64,000 nt of DNA, taken from assembly GCA_950295325.1 (NCBI GenBank), contig OX485803.1, positions 7,008,001-7,072,000 on the forward strand. Reading direction: 5' to 3'. A program made the position numbers and the translations under genes. The first letter of the stretch is position 1. Each line of letters starts with the position of its first letter. The notes under the pieces are model-generated. The model saw nothing but the letters and a program-made list of their open reading frames with translations. It did no database searches and was not told the DNA's origin. This DNA comes from Polytrichum commune. Taxonomy: Eukaryota; Streptophyta; Polytrichopsida; Polytrichales; Polytrichaceae. Of the stretch, positions 24,201-36,020 are shown one piece after another.

Positions 24201-26795
24201 AACATGCCGGACCCCCCACAGTGGTTGAACTTGTTGACGGGTCGAGGAAAACGGATTAAATTAGTATGGGGAAGGGATTAGTGGGTAGAGGGGACATAGT
24301 GAGTAGTTCTCTTGTGTGAGGGTAGAGTTTTAGATAGGGTTGAGAGTACTTAGTGTGATACATGTGGGAGGGAAGAAGTACGGAGAAAGAAAAGCATTTT
24401 TAATGCTTGTACCTACCATCTTGGAATAAAATTGTGTGGTTGAGTTTACTATTGACGAAGCTGACTGATGCTAGGGGGAAGAACGCATGAATTAAAAAAT
24501 GAGAGCAACCAGCCCCCACATGGACTACGACGCTAAGGGTGGGAGGTTTGGCCTCACACCCACACAATTTCGACTTGGACCCCTCACATGTGACCTAGGA
24601 TTTTCTCTTCCTTGGACCGCACAAACCCCTTAACACATCTCACTACCAACTAGATTATGCACTGAAGCACACACTATATATATCGAATCACCCCACTACC
24701 TCCTCTTTGCTCTTTTTAACATCCTAAAATCCAACTGACATGTTATGTCATGAAAATTGAGTCCAATATGGTAATTTTAGTTCTATTTAGACTTGATGTT
24801 ACCATTTAGGAGTTTTATACATGAAGCCCTTATCAACATGTAGGCAATAACCCTATGTCAGAAGCAACAAGAGTAAATCCTTCCTCATGAATAGGATGAA
24901 CAAGCCCTCAATCACGTCATCAACCATAAGTTGGCGACCTTCATTTGATTTGATTCAATTTAACGGGTTTGTTAATTTATTGAAATATTTTGTGAAATAT
25001 TTGTCAATGATCTCAAGTGCTCAAGGTATCTATTGTAAGCACTTTGACCTTGGGTGCCAAATTAAGAAGAGTGACCACATAAGACATGCATGAACCCCAC
25101 ATACCTTGTGGTAGGTTTACACTAGGATCAAAGATTGAAGGAACTCCAAAATCGAGCAACCCTATTTGTAGAGAGCAAATATTGAACTTCATGACCTTAT
25201 ATTAAGGTTTGGGTCCAAGGTATGAAAATACATAGAGGCACTAATGTGGCATCACTTTCCCGCTAAATCTTGGCTATCTCCACTTAAGGAAACACTCCCC
25301 CTAGTTTGAGAAACTAATCCTAAAACCTTGGGTCCATACTTCAATCTTGAGTACGAAAGTAGGTCCTTGTAGGGGTGTTATGGACTTCAAGTTATTTGTG
25401 ACCACGTTCTGCTTTCGATCTCAGGGGTAAGTCTACCTCCTTGGCACATGGTTGGAGGTCCCTTTTTAGTAGAGATTTTTTTAAGTGACAGTGCAAGCTT
25501 TACCTTATAATGATGTTATGAAAAGTGGATTTGAATTCACCATAATATTTGTGGGATTCTGTTGAGTCATAGCCAATTGGAATCGCTATATTATTCATGA
25601 AAACTATTGATTTGCAAACCTTCAATGATGTGTATGTCCAAAGAAGAGTTGTTGAGATATTTTCCTCTATTCATGCATACAAATCTTACTATTAAATTTC
25701 AAAGCATTAAAATTAAATAATTCATAAGAAGTGAAGTTTCATCATTTTTATTTTAGATTTGGTATGTATATCATGAAGATGATTATGTATGCATGATATT
25801 TAAGTTAGAAACAAAAAATCATCTTCGACGAATTAAATGAAAAGTTTTAATTTCATTCACAAATGTTGTTCACACTTTAAACATATAATCATATTTTGTT
25901 GTGCATTTTAAGATTTATCATAAGTTGTCATAAGATGAACACATCTACAAAATATATAGGCAAGCTAATATCATTTAAAATTCATGATTTTTTTTCTTAA
26001 GTTTTTGCTTTGGAAATGCTTACACAAAGCTCATGACCTTATAGAGAAGGTCCAATCATATGGATGTGTTCTCCAACTTTGTGCCAACAATGTTGCTTCA
26101 TGGGTATTTCATAAAGCAAGCTTGAAAATCGCACTTTACACCTAATCTTGGAAACACACAAAACATTGGGAATAATATGGGTTAAGTAGCTGGAAACTGG
26201 GGGGGGGGGTCCAATCTAATTGATGTGTCCGGGTGACATTTATATATATATATAGGAAACAATGATATGTGTACTTATGGCCCTCTAGAAAATAAAGTCA
26301 TGTATTAATATTAAGGTTTAATTTGGAATAGCCTTTTTATTTTTACATAGTAGAGGAAAACAAAACCTTCCCCTCACACACACACACACACATGTAAACT
26401 AATGTCCCATTTTACACTCACATTAGTTTGTATGTGGTATGAAGAGCAAACCCTCCATGTTGAAATCCAAAGGTTGGACCCATGGCATCACCCAATACTC
26501 TTATAATATACTTGAAAATGAAGCCCCTATGTAACCCTATTAAAAACAAGTTCCCATCATTATTTGAGAGTGTAGTATTAGGGAGCCTCAAGTTCTTTTT
26601 TTATTTGGATCATCATATATAGTTGAGAGAAGTCTTTGTCTCATGGAGGCTACTGCACTCTACCACTCTAGGAAATTAGCTGATTTGAAACCATCATGAT
26701 ATTATTTTGATCCCATTAGCCTTTTGGCCTCCTAGACTCTAAAATCAATTTCATATCATATCATTTTAATACAACTTGTTCTTATTCATTCCCCT
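24201..26795. other. No gene seen
   Basis: AT-rich sequence with an 11-base G tract (26199-26209), a short (TA)n at about 26241-26254 and a (CA)n run near 26378. The longest frame is 68 codons and has no motif. Confidence 0.55.
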
Positions 26796-26880
26796 CCTAC
26801 CGATCAGCTCATTTTCCTACCTACCATCTCACTTGCGACCTACCGACTAGATTTCCGACCTACCAAGTGCGACTTCTCGT
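26796..26880 (+). promoter_or_regulatory. Pyrimidine-rich stretch with repeated CGACCTACC-like motif, upstream of the 27.6-kb gene
   Basis: Several near copies of CCTACC (CTCCTACC, TTCCTACCTACC, GCGACCTACC, CCGACCTACC) lie within 85 bases, about 750 bases before the predicted ATG at 27634. The position is compatible with a promoter or start of the 5' leader. Function is inferred from position only. Confidence 0.25.
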
Positions 26881-27633
26881 TCCTATCGGAGTTTGTGATT
26901 CGTGAATGCGAGTCGGAGGTCAGTTGGCAGCCTTTTGTCGCATCTCTTGGCGCCTGCCACCATGCCCGCGTCTTGTTGCTCGTTCGGAGTTAATGCCGCT
27001 GTCATACCTCACTCCTCCGATTTTCTTGTTGTGGTCACCTCGCCGCCGCTGAAGTCGCCACTCTCTTCAAGCCCTAGAACCACGCACCAGGGCCTCTGGT
27101 ATGCAACGGGGGAGCTTCATCATCACATGCTTTTCTCGCTTAAACTGTGTGTACTACCGGATCGGTGAGTGTGAGGGAAGGAGCTTCTCTCCTCTGCTCC
27201 TCGTGGTTTAATTTACTAGGAAAATGCAGCTTCTGTGACTCAGTTGGATCTTTTTGTCTCTGGTGTCTCCGCGGCGGCAGCTGGCAACTTCTGCGGATTC
27301 TTTTGATGAAGATGTTTTGAAACTGAGGCGATTTCAAATCCCTGGAGGAAAGGATATCTTTGATGTTCAGTAGTTGATATGCGGAGAGGCGGTCGTGCAT
27401 TTTTGTATGAAGCTTCTCGGAGGACATTATCTGTTCAAAACGATTAATGTGAAGTGCGACGCAGTTTCGGCGAAGTTGTTTGCTTGAAGTTCTGCTGCTT
27501 CTTGGTTAGCATCATTGGCACTCTAAGCGCTTCGAGGTTCGGGTCTTCGGTTGTCTCTTGAATGTGAAAGACTGGCACACCGTGACGCTTTTTAAGCATT
27601 GAAGCGAGGTTCTGTTGAGATAAGGCAGGAAAA
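26881..27633 (+). other. Probable promoter-proximal or 5' leader region of the 27.6-kb gene
   Basis: GC content rises here relative to the flanking AT-rich DNA. A short reading frame at 26902-27168 begins with ATG but has no recognisable domain and is not in a demonstrated splice relationship with the downstream exon. I read the stretch as 5' leader or promoter, perhaps with an untranslated exon. Confidence 0.35.
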
Positions 27634-30072
27634 ATGATGCTGCGGAGCGGTGTTTCGTGTCTTTATAGCAGCGGGAATCAAGTGACATTTCAAGGATTGC
27701 ACTTCGAGGAAAAATTATCATCCCAGTCCAGGCAGGGACATTATTTTCCGGAGCACAGTTTAGGCAATTTCCAGTTCCAGAGCAAGCATTCTAGTGTAGT
27801 CTGCTGCAGCAGTAACTCGAGGTTTAAATCGGCCACACTTTCGCAATGTCGTGAGTCAGATGGCCGTCGTTGGGACGATAGCGAGGCCAATACAACATCG
27901 TCATTAAGTGGCTATGAAGAGGAGGTCGAGCTCCCATTCTGGGAGAGGTTGAAGGAAGCGTGGCGTGTGCTAACTGGCGCTCCTCAGGTACTTCAAAATG
28001 CTCTCCAGTGTAGTGATTGTAAGTCATAGAACTTGAGTTACAAATGCCATAGGCTGACTCTTGACCATCCATCATTACTTCGGTTGCAAATGAACTTCAC
28101 AAATGCCTGGCCTATTTCTGTTTTGCAGTTTTGAATATGTTCTAGCTTTACGTTTGCACGCAGAGAGAAGCCTGCCAATGTCTCTTTTCGTTTTGTTTTT
28201 TTCAACTTTTCAAGAATCTTGTCTCATCACAAGCGTTTGACAATGCATTTAATGGTGTTGGAGAATCTTAAGTTGGAACTGCATGGAGGTGGCAGATACG
28301 AATTTTTCTTTTCTGACCTTCAACTGTATTGTAAGCAGAAACCAAATGTTAAGGATCGGTTTTCAAGGCTTTTGATCCGCGACCGTGGTTTCAATTCCAC
28401 CAACCTTTCTCGCCTCTATAATGCGGTAGGTACATTGCAACCTCAATTAGCCTTTAGATTATTAGCTGTTGTTTTCTCCATGAAGCAAATGCCTCTCTTC
28501 GAGAAAATATTTTCTTTTTTCACACACGCAAAGTGATTTTCGTCAATGCGATTTTCAGCAAGGTGGCTTGTTTCATTCAGATTGTTGTGGATGGCCCCTC
28601 TTAACTATCTATCCTGACACTTATCATGATGGTTGCCTTCATCAGTAGCTGTTGTCTGAATCTCGATACTTACAAGGATGTTTCAGACTTGCAATGAACT
28701 GTCACATTTATGAGTAGGAATGAAAGATCAGAAATTACAGACATGAGCAATTCATCTAGTTTCTCACAAATAGTTCAGTGCCTTATTCTCTTACCTTATT
28801 TTCGACTTCCAAAAACCGTCATAAATTTTCTGCTTTGCCAACTTGATTAAATGTCAAATTCCAGTGAAGGTCTGGTTGAGCACTGCTATCTGGACTTTCA
28901 GTGGCACCATTTCACTGAATCTTGCACCGTTTCGCACAATCTAAAGTGGAATACGGATATGTTGCAGGCAAGAGGAGCAATTGAGCAACATGTTGAACTG
29001 GAAGAAGAGGAACATGAGGTATTATGATAATAAATCACCACCACTTGTTTATCTCCTATCTGGAAGGCGGTGTTCTCATGTGCATCTTGTAGTTTTGCAT
29101 TGCATGGTTGTCATTGATTTCTTTGCGAATGAAGGGCACTCATTTTGTCTCTTGGAGATTGTAGCCTCGTATTTTTGTTAGAGTTATCCTCTAACTCAAC
29201 ATGAGTTTACATTGGGTGTTGGTTGATTTGCATACATTACCTTTCCATGTTCAGTAAGATTACGGTGCATGCTTGAAGGTAGTGTGGACGTTGAACGAAG
29301 AACATCCTACATCGGCTCATTAAGGGTCAAACTCATTGTGGCATGCCAAGAGATGCTAGAATGACTTTGGCCCTCAATGAATTGAAATAGGTTGCTAGTC
29401 ACTCAAATTTAAACACTACCTCCAAGCATACACCACAAGTGAAAACAAATCCTTGATAGGGTATGCAATACAACCAATGAAAATCATAGCGGACCAACTC
29501 TCGATGAAAAGTTTTATTGTGTCAAGAAATAACTCTACTGTATGTAGTTTTCGCAGTTTTCTCTTCCTAATCTGTCTGCTTGATAACCTTAAAGCAAATG
29601 TATGCATTATAGTCCAGTTTACTCTTTGAGTTTGTCATTATTTTGCAGTTCCTTTTGTTCTTTAGGATGTTAATCTGTTCTACTTGCAATGCAGCCAAAA
29701 TCTATTGTTCAAAAGCTGGGAGAGGTGCAGCTGTACTTCAGAGTACGAAGACTCAAGAGTGACCTTTTGGAGGAGACCTACAGCGAAGAAACTGATCTGG
29801 ACTTTCAGCCTCCAACTGAACCACATTTGCTTTGGGAAGAGAATCTGCCACCCACTGTAGCAAGTGTAGAAGGAAGCAAAGATGTAAGTCATCGCATTCT
29901 TACTCCTCAGATTGATATGCATACACCAGAGAAGAACGTGTTGGAGGAAGAGGATGATGCGAAGGATCAAAGGCCGGCCCCAGGCGTCAGACAAAGATGG
30001 CAAAAAGGTGCTTCTGATAGATCTGATAAAATCGTAGCAAGATTAAGTAACTCGGGTGATTATGAAATTTAA
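27634..30072 (+). CDS. Unrecognised four-exon gene, possibly plastid-targeted protein
   Basis: I do not recognise the family. Predicted exons: 27634-27987, 28234-28425, 28968-29018 and 29695-30072, all joined in phase 0, giving about 324 residues and a TAA stop. Donors are CAG|GTACTT, GCG|GTAGGT and GAG|GTATTA; acceptors of exons 3 and 4 are good (TTGCAG, ATGCAG). The exon 2 acceptor is uncertain: 28234 after CACAAG is the working choice, 28273 after CTTAAG also keeps frame. Residues 1 to about 60 are Ser/Arg/Gln-rich and acid-poor, compatible with a transit peptide. A conserved-looking segment follows (PFWERLKEAWRVLTG, about residues 101-115), then LHGGGRYEFFFSDLQLYC in exon 2, a run of acidic residues in exon 3, and KLGEVQLYFRVRRLKSDLLE at the start of exon 4. 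The C terminus is charged and low in hydrophobics. Being open in phase across four exons supports a real gene; function is unknown. Confidence 0.62.
29338..29467 (+). repeat. Direct repeat, copy A (intron 3 of the 27.6-kb gene)
   Basis: About 130 bases starting GTGGCATGCCAAGAGATGCT and ending TAGGGTATGCAA match 30361-30491 with roughly 13 differences, mostly transitions. Copy A lies in the last intron and copy B about 290 bases past the stop codon, so the pair brackets exon 4. A short dispersed element inserted twice, or a duplication, are both possible. Confidence 0.85.
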
Positions 30073-30360
30073 AGTGCCTCACATTTGGATTAGAATTCTC
30101 AACACTTTCTGTACTCTAGATTCTTAGCATTATTTTGAGGTTCTAACAGCCTTTGAGATATCAGCTCTAATTCAATGCAAACAACCGTTTGCATTTCGAT
30201 GCCAAGTCTGGAAGACGCATGTGCATATTAGAGCAAATGTTATATTGCCATCCAAGTGGACAGGGATGGCACTGATTTCTGGTACTCCCAAAGTTTATAA
30301 CATCCATGAGATCCCCATGATGGTGTTTTGTTAATTGAATTGTGAATTGTAGAAATGTTT

Positions 30361-30491
30361 GTGGTATGCCAAGAGATGCTAGAAATGACTTTGGCCCTCG
30401 ATGAATCGAAATGGGTTGCTTGTCATTCAAATTCAAACACTACCTCCAAGCATGCACCACAAGTGAAAATAAATTCTAGATAGGGTATGCA
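30361..30491 (+). repeat. Direct repeat, copy B (downstream of the 27.6-kb gene)
   Basis: This is the partner of 29338-29467, in the same orientation and offset by 1023 bases. It starts GTGGTATGCCAAGAGATGCT. The differences from copy A are scattered, which indicates an old event. Confidence 0.85.
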
Positions 30492-30689
30492 AATTGGACT
30501 TTGATTTGCCAGTAAAATGTAGAAAGTGGAAGGGCAATTGGCACTAAAGGTTCTAATCTAGGATAGACTCTAATCTAACAATATTTAAATGCATATAGAA
30601 TTGGTAGAAAGGTATCTAGGGGTCAAAATTGTTGTCGGATCTTGCTAAAAAGTCTTCCAATTTTTTCACTTCCAGTTGTCTAGGAGCTT

Positions 30690-32770
30690 TAGCCTTGGTT
30701 ACTTAGTAATGATGCCTTGAAAGCAAAAGGTAGGTGCTTGCATCAATATTTACGTAATGTTGGCTCACAATATATTAGAACTCTACAACATCCATGTGAA
30801 AACGAACCTCATCCAAAGCACACCCATAGAGTACAAAGTCAAATTTACAGAAATATGGAGAACAACTTTGAAAGCCCCCTCCCCCCCTTTTATAACAATG
30901 ACCCAATCCACCTACATACTGCCACATGAATATGGCATAGGTATACAACCCATAGAATGATCTTTGCATTGTAGAAAGACTCCTTGGTTGACCAAACATC
31001 CTACGAGCAAAATTATATGCTCTCCTTATAGCCCAATGGCTATAAAAGACCAACCACAAAACACATTCATATTCACCGACAACCTCATTAGCATATAAGG
31101 TAGAGGGTGCAAATCCAACACCCCACCCAAAAGCAACACCTATAAACACCTCCTAATTCCGTACCCAAAATACACCTTAAACCATCTGAATGTCCTTGAT
31201 GCAAAGTGGAGGCGGATTCGGGTGAAAAGTGGGGTGGTTGTAGGAAAATGTGGGGTTGGTTTTGGATGAAAATGGGATTGGATTTGAGCATGCATTGGAA
31301 TGTAGCTAGGGGTGGCTCACTTATATGTATTTATTAAGATCCCACGTGCAAAAGTTATAAGAGCTTAATTTTCTTATTGGGTGGAAAGTTGGTTTTAATG
31401 GAGAGGCGGTTCAGGCAAAAGATGGGGGAAGTTTTGGGAGAAAATGAGGTTGGTTCTGGGTGAAAAATGGGAATGCTATGGACAATTTCTGGGACGGTTT
31501 TGGGAGCCATTTACAATGGAAAAAGTGGGACAAATTTAGGAAGCTAGGGGTCAGTGACTTCAAAATTTTGTAGTATATTTATATGATGTGCAATTTATAT
31601 GATTTAATAATCACATATGGCACGTGTCATCCCAACACAAGCACCCTGACAAACTACTCATCTTAGTCATAGTCCACCAAATTCTTTGGACCAAACATAA
31701 CATAACAATGCAAAAAGTCAGAGCACATGTCAAAATCATGGGCAATGGTATTGCAGACCAACTAGCAAATAGGGAAACTGCCTGCAATAAACCTACCCCC
31801 ACACCCCACACCCCACACACCATACCCTACAAGCTCAATGGAATTCCAACTGGCAAACACAAAGGAGAAATTTGCAACCTAAAAATCTACATAAACAAAT
31901 CCCACTGAGAACAAGAACTCAACGCTCTGAAAAACAAATTCACATATTTTGACAAATGGGTCTCTAATGAACAAATCCATCACAAATTATCAAACCACTT
32001 TTAGAAAGCCAAAAGCGTATCAAACACACAAATAAGACAAACACGACAATTCAGATATGCCCAATACATGAGGAACCATCGAAAAAACATCTTTTGGCCA
32101 ATAACCCACCCAAATCCAAATTATACACTATGCCTGAAACACAAAATTGACACATGGCCACACCTACTATCCACATGCACAAACCCACACATAGAAGGCC
32201 TCCGCATAGCCCAACATAACCAAGCCATATATCAAATACCACACACACTTCAAACCAACAAGGTGCTACACACTCATAAACACATGAAACCAACAATCCT
32301 AGCCCCAAGACTGCACAATCCCCTAATGGCTACTACAATGCACATGCCTCACCATCCCATGCATTTGCGCAACTTAGCTAAACCCTAACATCCTATGTAT
32401 CCTTGGCGCCCCCATAAAGAGCCAACCTCCCGTAACCCCAAACATCATACAACTCATAGAATTCACTTATTGCCATGACATGTTACCTGACACTACCATC
32501 AAAGAAAACTCCAACAAATAAAACCCCCTTATCCAAACACTAAAAACTGTTGGATGGAATGTCAATCCCCTTTTCACCATCACGGTAGGAGTACGCGGTG
32601 CTATTCACAAACAATCATTAAAAGCGCGAGAAAACCTCCAAATGCCCACAAGCCAAGTAAAAGAAACTCATGAATCACATTCACCAAATTGCCATCAAAT
32701 ACCTCACTTACCTAATACCTAACAAAAGAAAATGAGACAATAACCAAGCACCAATGGACCCCCCCCCCCA
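30690..32770 (+). mobile_element. Decayed LINE fragment, same family as 19.9-21.5 kb, interrupted by an insertion
   Basis: Segments in order: about 30720-30930 (IWRTTLKAP and YILPHEYGIGIQ, just before RNase H); 30945-31097, the N-terminal half of RNase H in shifting frames (NDLCIVERLLG, PNILRAKLYALLIAQW, FIFTDNL); a break at about 31098-31590; 31591-31800, the C-terminal half (HPDKLLI, KVRAHVKIMGNGIADQLAN); 32130-32180, zinc knuckle (CLKHKIDTWPHLLSTC); 32385-32710, tail (EFTYCHDMLPDTT, GWNVNPLFTITVGVRG). Each block aligns in order with the minus-strand copy. The expected Glu in RAELYAL is Lys, while the Asp in FTD is kept. Multiple stops and frameshifts show it is dead. A C tract (32759-32769) follows the tail. 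Confidence 0.84.
31098..31590. mobile_element. Insertion inside the LINE; one end matches the terminus of the 12.7-13.5 kb element
   Basis: The RNase H reading of the host LINE breaks after about 31097 and resumes at about 31591. The first 65 inserted bases start GGTAGAGGGTGC and match the reverse complement of 13474-13405, including CCAACACCCCACCC and AACACCTATAAAC. No matching second terminus is visible near 31590, so that end is deleted or diverged. Inside, 31206-31280 and 31398-31475 resemble each other (offset about 192), pointing to an internal tandem duplication. Confidence 0.72.
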
Positions 32771-33414
32771 CCACCACCACCATCACACACACTTAGTCAC
32801 ACATATTACTCAAATGGAGCCCATCTTCCGAAAGAAAGGAAGTACCCTACCTCAAGGCTTGGTAAAACATGATCAAGGGAAGGAAGAACATGCTCCCACT
32901 CACGTCGGTACAAATAAAAGCACCGATGCGATTTTTATTTTACTTATTTTGGTTTACATTTCATTGATTATTTTTCAAATATCAGTGACAATCAAAGCAT
33001 TGTTTGCATCGTCCATGTACTTTATGAAAAGATTAGTATGAACATAATAAGTTGCAAGTATTTTGTATTTATCTTCCAACTTCATATCAACATTTCAAAT
33101 GTGTTGAAAGCATTCTCATTCTTCACTCAGCTAACCTTCTAACCGCTACCAACATATAGTCCTACTTCATCACCCCTATGTCGGTGAACGAAGAATGCAA
33201 ATCTATCATCATGGTTGATTTGCAGAATTTCCAGTGACGAAGGACATGTTTCCAATTTTGCAGTTCGATTGCCCATGACACTATGCTTTTAGTGAAGTTT
33301 GGTCAAAAGTATTTTGTTTAACATTTCCAATTGATCTTGAATGCTCTGGTTTCTTTTGGCCAGGGCTAGACACCCACCTCTTTGAGTTGGGCCCCTAACC
33401 ACTATTACTCTTAT
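32771..33414. other. No gene seen
   Basis: Begins with a CCA/CCACCA-rich run after the LINE and continues as AT-rich sequence. No frame is convincing. Confidence 0.5.
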
Positions 33415-33745
33415 TTGTACTTCTACATAACATATACACAACACCTCCAAGTAGATATGCAAGAACCTTATGCTCTTTCACAACAAATGAACTTGGCTTT
33501 GGCCTTTCATTGTTCTTCATTCTCCCTCACAAAATTGGAGGACTTCAATTCGGCAACATCATCAACACTTGCATAGTATATCCACCAAGAGGTGTTCATG
33601 ATGTTACACATTTAAGGACCTTGAATTTGTGAAGGAAAATGAAGAACATTGAAGGTCCAAATGCAAATTTAGATGTATTGTGGAATAGCACAAGGTCCAT
33701 GCATATCTACTTGGAGATGTTGTGTATCTGTTATTACATAATCAA
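33415..33745. repeat. Long inverted repeat, arms of about 75 bp
   Basis: TACACAACACCTCCAAGTAG and ATATGCAAGAACCTTATGCT at about 33431-33475 pair with AGCACAAGGTCCATGCATAT and CTACTTGGAGATGTTGTGTA at about 33688-33727. The loop is about 190 bases. Both arms are open in the outward-reading frames (sharing TQHLQVDM), which may reflect a coding origin of the duplicated piece. A MITE, a foldback element or an inverted duplication are all possible. Confidence 0.75.
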
Positions 33746-34039
33746 GTATATTGAAATCATATGGGAAGTGCTGAACACAATTGTTCTTGACAAAGTTGAC
33801 CAAGAGAAGATTGAAAACGATTGCATATCGTTGAGAACCAAATTTATTCATATGTGAGAGGGCAATACATCTTATCTTTGTTGGGACATTAAATGGAAAC
33901 GTCTTGACAATTAACATAACATGTACATAGGTGTCAAGGATGGATAAGTGACATGTTTTGCCAGTAACATTCAATACCATCAACATTGTAGTCAATGTCT
34001 GGGAAGATTTTTGGGCATAATCGGTCAAGTTCTTAGTGT

Positions 34040-34240
34040 TTCCAAGTCCAAGCAGTTTACATGTTGTGATCTTTCGGTTTTTCTTCATTAATTTGAAACA
34101 TGTTCCATAGATTCTTCTAAAATGCTCAGCAATTCTCGTAAAGTCTTGAACTTCAACCAGTTATTTCTCAAACTTAAGCAGTTCATCTGTAACTAGCAAT
34201 TGGTTCTCCCTGTTCATTGATTGTAGTGCTTGAGGGATAC
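34040..34240 (-). repeat. Dispersed repeat R2, copy 2
   Basis: The minus strand has GGGAGAACCAATTGCTAGTT, ACAGATGAACTGC, AATAACTGGTTGAAGTTCAA, GAAGAAAAACCGAAAGATCA and CAACATGTAAAC. It is adjacent to a 139-codon minus-strand open frame (34088-33669) that starts inside the repeat; that frame has no recognisable domain. Confidence 0.75.
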
Positions 34241-36020
34241 AAAGTCTTTACTTTCGAGCTAGAGACTCTACTTCATTTTTGGGTGTCTCAAATTGCTAAA
34301 GAATAAGGCCCTAAGGGGAAGGAATTTCCAAGTATCAAAGCCTTCCCCCAACAGGCTGGTACCTTCATTGTTGGGAAGCCTGACTTAAAATTTGATACCG
34401 AGGCATCCCACTTTTGTGCAATCCCATGTCAAAGTGCAATGTCATGGTACCTTGCGCAATGCCCTATGTCTCAAATGGCTTGATTACATGAATTAAAGCC
34501 CTCCAATAAACAAATAAAAAAGGAGGTCACTATAAATTTTAGGGGATTGTTTAATCAACCACGTAGTTTGTTAAAACGATCACAAAGACACATCACACAA
34601 TTTGATTTTTCATCACACATGAAGAAGAGTAAGGTATCAACTCTGCTTCCTCTTTCTTTACGTTTTAGCTTGGAACTAGAATTGTTCAAATTTTGACAAA
34701 TCTTGTGACCACATGACGCATCTTTGTGATTGTTTTAACCAGTGTGTGGTTGATTTAACAATGTCCTTAATTTTATTAAGAGTATGTTGTCTTAATTAAT
34801 GTGGTGAACATATGTGACTTACATACCTTCATGAATTATTTTTTTTAAAGTAGAAAGTGGGGTAAGATACTTACACTAGAGAGGATCAAGACCCATTTGA
34901 GAGCTTGAAGAAATGAGTCTTCTCATTGGCACAGAGTCTCATCCTCGCTTGCTCACTCAAGTCCACATTACACTTAGGGTTGGTTCACATGGAGTCCGAA
35001 GTCCCAAGTCCTACTCATGTCAACAAGTCCCAACATGGAGGCAAAGTCCCAACTTTTGAGCCTCAAGAAACCAATATAGTATGGATTTAGTCCATTAAAA
35101 GTCCTATCTTGGTTATTTAATGCAAAAAATCTTGGGACTTGTGTTGAGAATTTAGTTGTAAGTCATAAGCCTTACATCCAAAAGGTGCCACCATGTAGGC
35201 ATCCATTTTGACTGTGAACTTGTCAGTTCCAACAGTTCTGAGAACAAAAGGTTGCCCCGTTTAAACGATCCCTTATCCATCCTCGTTAAAAAGTTACAGC
35301 ACTTCACAACTCCAAATGGTAATCCACACTGATTAAAATGAAAGGTGTAGTTCAGATGTGGACAATCTTAAAGTTTTGCAATATTAGTATCTTATGCATA
35401 GAATAACCAACCATTCACTAGAATCTCTCTTTGTATTCAATGTCCAGCTGTTTGTCACGTACAGGCCAATCAATGAATATATTCAAGTATATATGCGAGG
35501 CTGCTAAGTCTGATGATTCTGAAATCAACAGAATGGGGAGATACTTGCATGTCAATAAATTTTTGGTCAAGTGGTATATGATGTAACCTGGCTGATTGGT
35601 TTCACACCTGTAATAACTCACCCAAGTGACTGACCAGAAGACCTTCAATTCTCAAGGAGCCCAGTTGGTTATCAGTTTGCACAATCTTTTGTCATTGTTG
35701 ACCACCTCCTAAATTTGATGTTGCTTCATCTGGTGCGTCATTAATTTCTCTACATAGATGTGCTTCTCAGACAGCACTGTAGGACCAGATTGTGAGAAGC
35801 ATGAGCTTCTGAGAAATTACAAACAGAAAACCTTCGCAAGCAGAAAAAGAAGCCATTCACACTTCTGACATGAATGAAATTCTGTTCTTTCATGGTGAAA
35901 CAAAACCATCAGCAAGGATGCAAGAATGCAAGCATCCAACTCTTGCAGTACACACAATGAAGGTCAATACGCTTGCAAACTCTGACAAAAAAGCAAGTGC
36001 AAATAGTATGATTTCTTTAA
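34241..36020. other. No gene seen; its right part is probably KASII 3' untranslated region
   Basis: From 36020 leftward the sequence follows the KASII stop codon and must include its 3' UTR, but no clear AATAAA could be placed. Around 34985-35060 AGTCCCAA(G/C) words recur. A 76-codon minus-strand frame at 35648-35418 has no motif. Confidence 0.5.

Noticed and set aside
33669-34088. 139-codon minus-strand open frame
   Set aside because: It begins in repeat R2 and ends in the arm of the inverted repeat; no domain recognised and no support as a gene.
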